From CAZUYC01 sp964624475 (lineage in GTDB: Bacteria; Myxococcota_A; UBA9160; SMWR01): a stretch of DNA of 64,000 bases. How positions within the stretch are numbered: the stretch's first letter is position 1; every line of letters begins with the position of its first letter. Shown here piece by piece: positions 46,981 through 57,696 of the stretch. Below the pieces are notes generated by a model. The model was given only the letters and a program-made list of their open reading frames with translations. It was not told the DNA's origin and ran no database searches. The stretch lies in assembly GCA_964624475.1 (NCBI GenBank), contig CAZUYC010000112.1, positions 51,510 to 115,509 on the forward strand. Reading direction: 5' to 3'. The position numbers and the translations under genes are program-made.

Positions 46981-47145
46981 ATGGAGTGCAACCACCGCAG
47001 CGATTCGCGCTACGCCTCGGCCTTCGCGACCCTGGTTTGCGCCTGGGCGCTGACCCTCGTCGCGCTCGGCCTCGGCGCGCCGTGGCGCGGGGACGCGACC
47101 GCCTCCGCTCCCGCCGCCGTCGTCGCGGCGGAGGCGCGCCGCTAG
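46981..47145 (+). CDS. Small membrane protein of unknown function
   Basis: A 54-residue protein with one membrane helix (FATLVCAWALTLVALGLG) and a short alanine-rich tail. The ATG at 46981 lies nine bases after GGAGG (46967-46971), better spaced than the in-frame ATG at 46972, which touches it. It ends 19 bases before the convergent Crp-type gene. No family is recognised. Confidence 0.55.
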   Translation: MECNHRSDSRYASAFATLVCAWALTLVALGLGAPWRGDATASAPAAVVAAEARR

Positions 47146-47164
47146 GCGCGTGCCGCTCGGGCCC

Positions 47165-47779
47165 CTAGACGATCGGGGATCCGGCGAGCGCTTCGAGCGC
47201 TTCCGGGCGCAGGAGCACCACGCAGCCGTGGTCGAGCCGGATCAGGCCCTGGTCGGTCCACGCGCGCATCTGCTTGTTGATGCTCTCCCGCGTCGCGCCG
47301 ACGAGATCCCCCCACTCCTCCTGCGAGAGCCGCAGCTCGATGCGCACCCCCTCCGCACTCCGCTGTCCGTGGCTCTCGGAGAATGCGACGAGCTTCTTGG
47401 CGAGACGCACCGGCAGGTTCAGGAAGAGCGTGTCCTCGACGAGCTCGGAGAGGTGGCGGACGCGCTGCGCGAGCACCGCCATGAGCCGGAGCGCGGCGTC
47501 CGGGTGGGAGCGGAGGAAGGCGAGGAGGTCCCGCCGGTCGACGACGAGGAGCTCGCAGTCGGTGAGCGCGACGACCGTCGCCGTGCGCTCCGCCTCGCAG
47601 AGGACCGCCACCTCTCCGAAGACGTCGCCGGGCCCGAGCATGCTGAAGACGACGTCGTCGCCCGCCTCCGAGGTGGTGACGACCTTGAGCGTGCCTTGCG
47701 CCACGCCGTAGACCTGGCTGCCCGGGTCGCCCTTGTGGAAGAGCTCCTCGCGCGCGGCGAGCGCGCGCGTGCGCGTCAC
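47165..47779 (-). CDS. Crp/Fnr-family transcriptional regulator
   Basis: A regulator with a cyclic-nucleotide-type beta barrel (FHKGDPGSQVYGVAQGTLKV; GDVFGEVAVLCEAERTATV) and a C-terminal helix-turn-helix (LRLSQEEWGDLVGATRESIN with KQMRAWTDQGLI). There are no Fnr-type cluster cysteines. The GTG at 47779 is the first ordinary start, but family-like sequence (LARLPLFAGLAPRELDALAA) continues upstream in the same frame back to the TAG of the hydrolase gene, without ATG, GTG or TTG. A CTG start a few codons after that stop is therefore likely, making the protein about 30 residues longer. GEVAV rather than the cAMP-site GELAL leaves the ligand open. Confidence 0.82.
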   Translation of the reverse strand: MTRTRALAAREELFHKGDPGSQVYGVAQGTLKVVTTSEAGDDVVFSMLGPGDVFGEVAVLCEAERTATVVALTDCELLVVDRRDLLAFLRSHPDAALRLMAVLAQRVRHLSELVEDTLFLNLPVRLAKKLVAFSESHGQRSAEGVRIELRLSQEEWGDLVGATRESINKQMRAWTDQGLIRLDHGCVVLLRPEALEALAGSPIV

Positions 47780-47875
47780 GGCCGCGAGGGCGTCGAGCTC
47801 GCGCGGGGCGAGGCCGGCGAAGAGCGGGAGCCTGGCCAGGAGCTCGCGTTTCTGCCCGGCGCTCCAGGCCAGGGC

Positions 47876-48799
47876 CTAGCCCTCGAAACCGCGCCGGAGC
47901 TCGCGCGCGGCATCGGCCACCGCCTCGCCGGCGCGGTCGACCTGCGCGGTGAAGCCGAAGAAGCCGTGGATCATGCCGTCGTAGCGGCGCTGCACCACCG
48001 GCACGCCGGCCGCCGCGAGGCGCCGCGCGTAGGCCTCGCCCTCGTCGCGCAACGGGTCGTACTCGGCCGTGATCACGTGGGCGGGCGGGAGGCCGGAGAG
48101 CTCCGGCGCGCGCAGCGGCGAGGCAAAGGGATGGCGCCCGTCCTCCTCTCGGGCCAGGTAGTGGCCCCAGAATCCCCGCATCATCTCGCGCGTGAGCAGG
48201 GGCCCCTGCGCGTTCTCCCGATACGAGTCCGTGTCGAACGCGTGGTCCGTGACGGGATAGACGAGGAGCTGGTGGCACAGGCGCGGGCCGCCGCGCTCGC
48301 GCGCCATGAGCGCGACCACCGCCGAGAGGTTGCCGCCGGCGCTGTCGCCCCCGACCGCGAGCCGCGCCGGGTCGACGCCGAGCGAGGCGGCGTGCCCGGC
48401 CACCCACGCGAGCGCCGCGTAGCAGTCCTCGGGAGCCGCCGGGAAGCGGTGCTCGGGCGCGAGGCGGTACTCCACGGAGACCACGACGCAGCCCGCGCCG
48501 TTCGCGAGCTCGCGGCAGGTGACGTCGTGCGTCTCGATGCTGCAGATCGTGAAGCCGCCGCCGTGCAGGTAGACGAGCACGGGCAGATCCGGCTCCTGCG
48601 ACGGGCGGTAGACGCGGACCGGGATCTGCCCCGCCGGCCCGGGCACCTCGAGGTCCTTCACCGCAGCCACCTCGGGGCGGGGGCCGAGCCGCGACACCTC
48701 GTCGAGGGTACGGCGGATCTGGGCGATGTCGGCCTTCGTGATGTCGAAGCCCGCGCCGATCTGCTCGGCGAGGGCGCGCGCCTGGGGGTGGACGGGCAT
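47876..48799 (-). CDS. Alpha/beta hydrolase, hormone-sensitive lipase family
   Basis: A 307-residue esterase. VLVYLHGGGFTICSIETHD near 75 is the HGGG oxyanion-hole motif. YRLAPEHRFPAAPEDCYAAL follows, GGDSAGGNLSA near 145 carries the nucleophile, AEYDPLRDEGE near 240 the Asp and MIHGFFGF near 272 the His. The ATG at 48799 has AGGAGCG upstream and starts where the family does (HPQARALAEQI); an in-frame ATG at 48871 would run into the repeat. It precedes the Crp-type gene with an immediate downstream open frame, so both are likely one transcript. Confidence 0.9.
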   Translation of the reverse strand: MPVHPQARALAEQIGAGFDITKADIAQIRRTLDEVSRLGPRPEVAAVKDLEVPGPAGQIPVRVYRPSQEPDLPVLVYLHGGGFTICSIETHDVTCRELANGAGCVVVSVEYRLAPEHRFPAAPEDCYAALAWVAGHAASLGVDPARLAVGGDSAGGNLSAVVALMARERGGPRLCHQLLVYPVTDHAFDTDSYRENAQGPLLTREMMRGFWGHYLAREEDGRHPFASPLRAPELSGLPPAHVITAEYDPLRDEGEAYARRLAAAGVPVVQRRYDGMIHGFFGFTAQVDRAGEAVADAARELRRGFEG

Positions 48800-48848
48800 G
48801 GGTCGCTCCTGGGCAGGGGTGAGCCTCGCCGCATAGAATACCGGCGAG

Positions 48849-48940
48849 CGCGCGAAGCGCGCGCGCAGCAAGCGGCAAGCGAAGCGCGCAGCGAGCCGCA
48901 GGCGAGCGAAGGCGGGCCCCTGCCGGGCCTGCGAGCGGAG
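48849..48940 (-). repeat. Second copy of the dispersed GC-rich repeat
   Basis: On the minus strand this segment matches 26261-26349, with a 34-bp identical core (48875-48908). It lies in the 315-base gap between the hydrolase and the hybrid kinase. The rest of that gap holds a less GC-rich patch and, just before the kinase GTG, a hairpin CCCGCA/TGCGGG (49092-49108) that could cover the ribosome binding site. I see no other gene there. Confidence 0.7.
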
Positions 48941-49114
48941 TGCGGGCCCCCGCTAAGGCATGAGAAACCTCGTTCTGCGACGTGTGGCGGATCTGCGTCG
49001 TTGGGGAAGTATCCAGTTGTGCGGAGAGGTCCTGCGCGCGCAGAATGGAGCGTCTCGCGGTGGGGGGGGAGGGCGGGCGGTCTCCGAGGCACCCGCATCC
49101 CGTGCGGGAAGCCT

Positions 49115-50767
49115 GTGAGCGACGCCGAACGGACGACGACCCAGCTGATCGCAGAGCTCGAAGCGCTGCGCGATCAGCTGGGCTCCGTCTCGGTCGAGCG
49201 CGAGGCGCTGCGCCGGAGCGAGGCCCGGCTCCGCGAGAGCGAGGAGCGTTACCGCATGCTCCTCGAATCGACCCACGACTTCGTGGCCGAGCTCGACGCC
49301 GAGGGCCGCGTGCTCTTCGTGAGCCCGAGCTGCGAGACGATTCTCGGCTACGAGCCGGAGGCGATGATCGGGACGACGCCCTTCTCGCTGCTGCACCCGG
49401 ACGACGTCGAGCGTCTGGCGGAGTCCTTCCTGGAGCGCGTGGAGGCGCACCGTCCGGCGGGCGCGGGAAGTCTCTTCCGCGTGCGCCATCGCGATGGGAG
49501 CTGGCGCTGGCTCCAGGGCGGCGGCGTCAGCTACGCCGCCGGCGGGAAGAGCCGCGTCGTCTGCGTCTGCCGCGACGCGACCCGGCAGGTCCACGCCGAG
49601 GCCGAGCGTCGCCGGCTCGAGGAGTGGCTGCAGCAGACCCGGAACTTCGAGAGCTTGGGCGTCCTCGCGGGCGGGATCGCCCACGACTTCAACAACCTGC
49701 TCACGCCGGTGATCGGCGAGGCGAGCTTGGCACTGCTCGACCTGCCGGAGCGCTCGCCGCTGCGGGCGCGCCTCGAGCGCATCCGCAACGCCGCGCAGCG
49801 TGCCGCGGCGCTCACGGGCGAGATGCTGCACTACGCGGGGATGGGTTCGCTCGACCGCCGCCCGGTCGACCTCTCGGAGCTCGCCGGAGGAATGCTGGAG
49901 CTGCTCGAGAGCGCGACGGGCGGCCGGGCCCGCCTGCTCCTCGAGCTCGCGCCCGAGCTTCCCAGCGTCGAGGGCGACCCGGGCCGCCTCGCGCAGGTGG
50001 TGCGAAACCTCGTCGCGAACGCCGCCGAGGCGAGCCCCGAGGGCGGGGTGGTCGTCGTCCGCACGCACGCCGTGGTGCTCGACCGCGCCGCGCTCTCGCG
50101 CTGCTTCCTCGGCCACGCGCTGCCCGAGGGGCCCTACGTCCGGCTCGAGGTGGAGGACGCGGGCGCGGGCATGGACGCGGAGACGCGGGTGCGGCTCTTC
50201 GACCCGTTCTTCTCCACGAAGTTCACGGGCCGCGGGCTCGGGCTCGCGGCCGTCCTCGGGATCGTGCGCGGCCACCGCGGCGCGATCGAGGTCGAGAGCG
50301 AGGCGGGGCGCGGGACGCGGGTCGCCGTGCTGCTCCCCTCGCGGTCGGAGGCCGAGCGGCCCCTGCGCCGCGAGACCGCGTCCGTCGAGGCGGGCGCGAA
50401 GGTGCTCGTGGTCGAAGACGACGCCGCGGTGCGGGCGCTCGCCAGCGAGACGCTGCGGCGGGCGGGCTTCGTGCCGGTCTGCGTCGCCGAGGGAGCGGAT
50501 GCGCTCGCCTGGCTGCGCGAGGAGGCGGCGGGGATCCGCGCCGTGCTCCTCGACTGGACGCTCCCGGGGACGAGCGGGGGCGAGATCCTCTGCGCGCTGC
50601 GCGAGGCGCGCCCCGACGTCCCCGTGGTGCTCGTGAGCGGGCATCCGCCCGAGGTGGCCGCGGACGTCCTCGGCGCGCGCGGGGCGGACGCGTTCCTGCA
50701 GAAGCCCTTCCTCCCCGCCGAGCTCGTGCTCCGCCTCCGCGAGGTACTCGGGAATCGAGTATCGTAG
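49115..50767 (+). CDS. Hybrid PAS sensor histidine kinase with receiver domain
   Basis: A 550-residue soluble kinase. An N-terminal coiled coil (residues 10-45) leads to a PAS domain, ERYRMLLESTHDFVAELDAE and RVRHRDGSWRWLQGG. Then come the phospho-acceptor site AGGIAHDFNNLLTPVIGE near 188 and the ATPase motifs NLVANAAEASPEG, VEDAGAGMD, FDPFFSTKFTGRGLGLAAVL. The receiver from about 427 has VVEDDAAV, LLDWTLPGTSG with the phosphorylated Asp, and LQKPF. The GTG at 49115 is used since no ATG is near and the coiled coil starts there. The design is that of a cytoplasmic phosphorelay, partner unknown. Confidence 0.87.
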   Translation: MSDAERTTTQLIAELEALRDQLGSVSVEREALRRSEARLRESEERYRMLLESTHDFVAELDAEGRVLFVSPSCETILGYEPEAMIGTTPFSLLHPDDVERLAESFLERVEAHRPAGAGSLFRVRHRDGSWRWLQGGGVSYAAGGKSRVVCVCRDATRQVHAEAERRRLEEWLQQTRNFESLGVLAGGIAHDFNNLLTPVIGEASLALLDLPERSPLRARLERIRNAAQRAAALTGEMLHYAGMGSLDRRPVDLSELAGGMLELLESATGGRARLLLELAPELPSVEGDPGRLAQVVRNLVANAAEASPEGGVVVVRTHAVVLDRAALSRCFLGHALPEGPYVRLEVEDAGAGMDAETRVRLFDPFFSTKFTGRGLGLAAVLGIVRGHRGAIEVESEAGRGTRVAVLLPSRSEAERPLRRETASVEAGAKVLVVEDDAAVRALASETLRRAGFVPVCVAEGADALAWLREEAAGIRAVLLDWTLPGTSGGEILCALREARPDVPVVLVSGHPPEVAADVLGARGADAFLQKPFLPAELVLRLREVLGNRVS

Positions 50768-50776
50768 GGCTCCCCC

Positions 50777-53683
<2,907 letters not shown>

Positions 53684-53716
53684 TATATATCATGCATATA
53701 TCTCATCGGAGGCGTC

Positions 53717-53950
53717 ATGACGACCCGACGGGCCAAGGTGTTCTGGAGCGGCAGGAGCCAGGCCGTGCGGCTGCCCAAGGAGTTCCGCTTCGATGGAGAC
53801 ACGGTGCTGGTGCGGCGCCAGGGGGACGCCGTGATCCTCGAGCCTGCGGACGAGTGGCCCGAGGACTGGGTCGAGTCGTTCGCGGGGGTGCCCGACGACT
53901 TCGCGAGGCCCCCGCAAGGCGAGCTCGAGAGCCGCCAGAAGCTCGGGTGA
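53717..53950 (+). CDS. VapB-type antitoxin, AbrB/SpoVT fold
   Basis: A 77-residue antitoxin. The N-terminal AbrB-like swapped hairpin is AKVFWSGRSQAVRLPKEFRF followed by DTVLVRRQGDAVILEP. The C-terminal WPEDWVESFAGVPDDFARPP should wrap the toxin. Its ATG follows CGGAGGCGTC. The stop overlaps the toxin start as GTGA. It binds its own promoter in known systems. Confidence 0.9.
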   Translation: MTTRRAKVFWSGRSQAVRLPKEFRFDGDTVLVRRQGDAVILEPADEWPEDWVESFAGVPDDFARPPQGELESRQKLG

Positions 53951-54345
53951 GGCTCCTGCTCGACACGGACACCTGCATCTACGCCCTGAAGGGGCGCGAA
54001 GCAGTCCTGCAAAGGCTCCTCGCCACGAGCCGTTCGGACGTCGCGATCAGCGTGATCACCGAGGCCGAGCTGCGAACGGGTGCCGCGAAGAGCTCGTCGC
54101 CGACCAGGACCTTGCGGTTCGTCGAGAACTTCCTGCGCCCGTTGTCGACCCTCGAGTTCACGTCCGAGGACGCGATCGCCTACGCGCAGCTTCGGGCCAG
54201 GCTCGAGCGCGCGGGCAAGCCGATCGGTCCACTCGACATGCTGATCGCAGCGCAGGCGGCCTCCCGGAGGGCGACGCTCGTCTCCAACAACGAGCGCGAG
54301 TTCGGCCGCGTTCCCGGCCTACGGATCGAGAACTGGACGCGCTGA
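53947..54345 (+). CDS. VapC-type toxin, PIN-domain RNase
   Basis: A 132-residue PIN nuclease. The four acidic metal-binding positions are visible: LLLDTDTCIYALKG near 4, ITEAELRTGA near 38, PIGPLDMLIAAQA near 98, and the polar residues after TLVSNNEREFGRVPGL near 115. Toxins of this family cleave tRNA or rRNA until bound by VapB. The GTG at 53947 is coupled to the antitoxin stop. The pair lies directly behind uvrA. Confidence 0.92.
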   Translation: MRLLLDTDTCIYALKGREAVLQRLLATSRSDVAISVITEAELRTGAAKSSSPTRTLRFVENFLRPLSTLEFTSEDAIAYAQLRARLERAGKPIGPLDMLIAAQAASRRATLVSNNEREFGRVPGLRIENWTR

Positions 54346-54451
54346 CCTGACCTCCACCACCAGGCCCCACAGGGCGAACGGGTGCCGTTCGCACGCGGAC
54401 GCGCGCGGACGGCGGCCGCCGTGTGCGTCCCCCGTTATGCTCTCCGCATCC

Positions 54452-55588
54452 ATGGGCAAGCCCCGCCGGCGCTATGCGGCCGATCGGGCCGAGCTCGACC
54501 GGCTGGTCGAAGGCCTGGTCGAGCGCGCGGCCCGGGAGTACGGCCGCGCGGACGGCTCCGACTCCGCGCGGCAGATCGTCGTGACCGCGCTGCGCCTGCT
54601 GCGCGACGGCGCCGAGGAGAGCGACGTGCGGCTCCTCTCGAGCGCGCTGAAGGAGCTGCGCCACGCCTTCCGCGTCTTCGCGCCCTACGAGCACCTGCGC
54701 AAGGTCGCCGTCTTCGGGAGCGCGCGCACCGAGGCCGGGAGCGCCGCCTGGCGCCAGGCCTTCGACTTCGCCGAGCGCATCGTGCGCGCGGGCTGGATGG
54801 TGATCACGGGCGCGGGGGGCGGCATCATGGCCGCGGCGCAGGGCGGCGCCGGCCGCGACGCTTCCTTCGGCGTGAACATCCGCCTCCCCTTCGAGCAGCG
54901 GGCGAACGAGGTGATCGCCGGCGACCCGAAGCTCGTGAACTTCCGCTACTTCTTCACGCGCAAGGTGGTCTTCGTGAAGGAGTCGCACGCGATCGCGCTC
55001 TTCCCCGGCGGCTTCGGCACCCACGACGAGGGCTTCGAGGCGCTCACGCTGATCCAGACCGGCAAGAGCGCGATCGTGCCCGTGGTCTTCGTCGACGTGC
55101 CGGGCGGGAGCTACTGGCGCGAGTGGGAGGAGTGGGTGCGCACGCACCTGGCGGCGCGCGGCCTCGTCTCCGAGCACGACCTCGGGCTCTTCCGCGTGAC
55201 CGACGACGCCGCCGCAGCCGTGCACGAGGTCCTGGACTTCTACAGCAACTATCACTCCTCCCGTTACGTGGGCGAGCGCCTGACGCTGCGCCTGCGACGA
55301 GCGCCCGACCCGGAGCAGCTCGAGGCGCTGAACCGCGACTTCGCGGACCTGCTCGTCGCCGGCGCGATCGAGGCAAGCGGGCCGCTGCCGCAGGAGGGCG
55401 GCGAGCTCCCCGACTACGCGCGGCTCGTGCTGCGCTTCGATCGCCGCGAGATGGGGCGCCTGCGCGCGCTGATCGACGCGCTGAACGCGTTCGTCGCCGA
55501 GTCCGCGCCGCCTCCCCGCGACGCGGGCCCGCTCGAGGTCGTCGAGGCGAGTCTCCCGCCCGAGGCCGAGCGCGCCGAGCAGGAGTGA
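54452..55588 (+). CDS. LOG-family (Rossmann fold) nucleotide phosphoribohydrolase-like protein
   Basis: A 378-residue protein. KVAVFGSARTEAGS near 85 and VITGAGGGIMAAAQGG near 115 are the Rossmann segments, and LFPGGFGTHDEGFEALTLIQ near 180 is the PGGxGTxxE motif of cytokinin-activating LOG enzymes and nucleotide 5'-monophosphate nucleosidases. The N-terminal 70 residues and C-terminal 120 residues are longer than in small LOG proteins, as in the larger bacterial subgroup. The ATG at 54452 gives a start at MGKPRRRY; a Met five codons earlier is also possible. Substrate uncertain. Confidence 0.82.
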   Translation: MGKPRRRYAADRAELDRLVEGLVERAAREYGRADGSDSARQIVVTALRLLRDGAEESDVRLLSSALKELRHAFRVFAPYEHLRKVAVFGSARTEAGSAAWRQAFDFAERIVRAGWMVITGAGGGIMAAAQGGAGRDASFGVNIRLPFEQRANEVIAGDPKLVNFRYFFTRKVVFVKESHAIALFPGGFGTHDEGFEALTLIQTGKSAIVPVVFVDVPGGSYWREWEEWVRTHLAARGLVSEHDLGLFRVTDDAAAAVHEVLDFYSNYHSSRYVGERLTLRLRRAPDPEQLEALNRDFADLLVAGAIEASGPLPQEGGELPDYARLVLRFDRREMGRLRALIDALNAFVAESAPPPRDAGPLEVVEASLPPEAERAEQE

Positions 55589-55627
55589 AGGGGCCCGGGC
55601 GCGGAGCTCGGCGCCGCTGCGGCGCCT

Positions 55628-56107
55628 TCAGCGCTCTCCCGTCGGCGAGGGGTCGAGGCGCTCGGCGTCGGCCAGATCCTTGGGGCGCCCCGTGGCTCGC
55701 TTGTTCGCGAGGAAGTCCTCGCGCGAGATCACCGGCACCGCAACGCCTTCGAATGTGGCCAGGGTGCGCTTCGCGTAGGCGGACCCGAAGTCGAGACCCG
55801 TGAGCTGCGTCAGGACGTCGATGCGCAACGGGGGGAGCCCGATCTGGAACACGGTCCCGGGACGGGCGAGGTCCTCGCGCGTCAGGTCGTGGAGCGGAGC
55901 GCCGAACGCCCCGAGAGCCGCGTAGGCGCGATCCGCGTTGTCCGACGTGCTCTCGATCCAGAGGTCGAGGTCGCCGGTCGCGCGGGGATGCCCCAGGATC
56001 GCCAGAGCGTAGGCTCCGACGACGAGGAAGCGGACCTCATGGTCGATGAACGCGCGCAGCAGATCGCGAAAGTCGTGCGCCAGGTCGGTCTTCACGCCAC
56101 CCCGCAA
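55628..56107 (-). CDS. Nucleotidyltransferase-fold protein (DUF6036/AbiEii-like)
   Basis: A 159-residue protein with GAYALAILGHPRATGDLDLW near 31: the GxxA and TxDxDxW arrangement of small polymerase-beta-type nucleotidyltransferases. GLPPLRIDVLTQLTGL near 88 gives the third Asp, and REDFLANKRATGRPKDLADAE near 132 is the common C-terminal signature. Relatives serve as the toxic half or partner in toxin-antitoxin-like or abortive-infection pairs, but many are undefined. A GTG at 56095 may be the true start. It overlaps the small gene upstream on the same strand by up to 71 bases. Confidence 0.78.
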   Translation of the reverse strand: MRGGVKTDLAHDFRDLLRAFIDHEVRFLVVGAYALAILGHPRATGDLDLWIESTSDNADRAYAALGAFGAPLHDLTREDLARPGTVFQIGLPPLRIDVLTQLTGLDFGSAYAKRTLATFEGVAVPVISREDFLANKRATGRPKDLADAERLDPSPTGER

Positions 56108-56279
56108 GCCTCCACTGCTGGATGCTCAGCTCGAAGGCGAGCCCGAAGCGCTCTTCCACGGGAACGCTCTCCCAGTAGCGGGCGTCCTCGAGCGCGAGAC
56201 GCTCGGCCTCCGGAGTCCCCGGCCGAACGACGCGCGTCCGTGCGCTGCGGAGCCTTCGCTCGCGATCCGTCGTTCCCAC
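56037..56279 (-). CDS. Small protein paired with the nucleotidyltransferase
   Basis: An 80-residue charged protein. ALEDARYWESVPVEERFGLA and the following helix SIQQWRLAG match, by memory, the short proteins encoded just before DUF6036-type nucleotidyltransferases. The end, LSRSAARVHRP, resembles the usual basic tail. It overlaps the start of the nucleotidyltransferase gene, suggesting coupled expression of a two-gene module. Function unknown. Confidence 0.6.
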   Translation of the reverse strand: MGTTDRERRLRSARTRVVRPGTPEAERLALEDARYWESVPVEERFGLAFELSIQQWRLAGWREDRPGARLSRSAARVHRP

Positions 56280-56322
56280 GCCCAGAGTAGGATAGCGCAG
56301 GGGCTTCGCACCCCTCGCGCTC

Positions 56323-56925
56323 CTACCGCGCGGCCGCGATCGCCTCCTCGACGTCCCGCAGCCGGTCCTTGCCGAAGTAGATCTCGTCGCCCACGAAGAA
56401 GGTCGGCGAGCCGAAGCTCCCGCGCTCGACGGAGCGCTCCGTGTTCTCGAGCAGGCGGCTCTTGACCTCGGGCGACCCCGCGAGCTCGAGGAGGCGCTTC
56501 GCGTCGAGGCCGGACGCGTCGAGCGCGGCGCGCAACACCTCGGGATCGTCCAGCTTCTTGGGCTCCGCCCACATGTGCCGGAAGACCTCGTCGACGTAGC
56601 GCTCGAAGACGCCGAGGGAGCGGGCGACGATCGAGCCTCGCATCAGCGTCAGGGTGTTGACCGGGAAGAAGGGGTTCATCCGGAAGCGCGTGATGCCATG
56701 GCGCCGCAGGAAGCGCTCCATCTCGAGCCGCTCGTACTCGGGCTTGTTCCGGATGCCGGCGAGGCTCTCGGCCGGCGAGCGGTTGTTCGTGAGCTTGAAG
56801 ACGCCGCCCAGCAGGATCGGCACGTACTCGAACGCGACGCCGGTGCGCCCCTCGATCTCCGGCAGGACGAGGTGGCAGAGGTACGCGTTGGGGCTCCCGA
56901 AATCGAAGTGGAACTCCGCCTTCAC
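56323..56925 (-). CDS. 2-hydroxychromene-2-carboxylate isomerase-like DsbA-family protein
   Basis: A 200-residue glutathione-dependent isomerase-like protein of the thioredoxin/DsbA fold. The N-terminus EFHFDFGSPNAYLCHLVLPE has the Ser-Pro-Asn site that replaces CxxC in the NahD/kappa-GST group. ERLEMERFLRRHGI near 64, and GSFGSPTFFVGDEIYFGKDR near 168 with the cis-Pro, are typical. NahD acts in naphthalene breakdown, but many relatives have other substrates. Only six bases separate it from the SDR gene upstream, so it probably belongs to the molybdopterin oxidoreductase operon. Confidence 0.85.
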   Translation of the reverse strand: MKAEFHFDFGSPNAYLCHLVLPEIEGRTGVAFEYVPILLGGVFKLTNNRSPAESLAGIRNKPEYERLEMERFLRRHGITRFRMNPFFPVNTLTLMRGSIVARSLGVFERYVDEVFRHMWAEPKKLDDPEVLRAALDASGLDAKRLLELAGSPEVKSRLLENTERSVERGSFGSPTFFVGDEIYFGKDRLRDVEEAIAAAR

Positions 56926-56931
56926 CGTCGC

Positions 56932-57696
56932 TCACCACCGCTCCGCGAAGGGGCGGATCTCGAGCTCGAAGGTCCAGGCGTCGCGCGGCTGCTGGTGGAG
57001 CTGCCAGTAGGCCTCGGCGACGGACTCGGGACGCATCAGCGTGTCGGGCGGGAGCTTCGCCACGGCCCCCTTGCCCGCCTTCTCCTCGATCCGCTCGCGC
57101 ACCCAGGCGGTGTCGACCCCGGCGTCGATGACGAGGTGGGCGACGTGGATGTTGCGGGGGCCGAGCTCCCGTGCCGCGCTCTGCGCGACCATGCGCAGGC
57201 CGGCCTTCGCGCTGGCGAAGGCCGTGTAGCCGACGCCGCCGCGCAGGCTCGCGGTCGCGCCGGTGAAGAAGAGGCTGCCGCGCCCATGGGCGAGCATCCG
57301 CCGCGCCGCCTCGCGGCCCACGAGGAACCCTCCGTAGCACGCCATCTCCCAGACCTTCCGGAACACGCGCTCCGTGGTCTCGACCAACGGGAAGCTCACG
57401 TTCGCGCCGGGGTTGAAGACGCAGACCTCGAGGGGCGCCGCCGCATCGGCGTCCCGCAGGAAGGCCGCGACCTCGTCCTCCTTGCGGGCGTCGAGCGCGC
57501 GGCCGACGGCGCGCCCGCCCTTCGCCTCGATGTCCGCGACGAGCGGCGCCAGCTTCTCGCCGTTCCGCCGCCCGGCGAAGACCGTGAAGCCCTCCGCCGC
57601 GAACCTGCGGGCGATCGCGGCGCCGATGTAGTCGCCGGCGCCGATCACGGCGGCGGTCGCGTTCCTCGAGCTGGAGCCGGGCATCGCGCCGCTCAC
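56932..57696 (-). CDS. Short-chain dehydrogenase-like protein, atypical active site
   Basis: About 254 residues. AVIGAGDYIGAAIARRFAAE near 16 binds the cofactor with a GxxxxIG pattern, and NPGANVSFPLVETT near 98 is the NAG-like loop. In the catalytic part I see FFTGATASLRGGVGYTAFAS followed by AKAGLRM: the Tyr-x3-Lys reads YTAFASAK, with an extra residue or shift relative to YxxxK, so activity needs care. The GTG at 57696 overlaps the stop of the oxidoreductase gene; an ATG at 57684 is the alternative. It is the middle gene of a three-gene run. Confidence 0.75.
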   Translation of the reverse strand: MSGAMPGSSSRNATAAVIGAGDYIGAAIARRFAAEGFTVFAGRRNGEKLAPLVADIEAKGGRAVGRALDARKEDEVAAFLRDADAAAPLEVCVFNPGANVSFPLVETTERVFRKVWEMACYGGFLVGREAARRMLAHGRGSLFFTGATASLRGGVGYTAFASAKAGLRMVAQSAARELGPRNIHVAHLVIDAGVDTAWVRERIEEKAGKGAVAKLPPDTLMRPESVAEAYWQLHQQPRDAWTFELEIRPFAERW

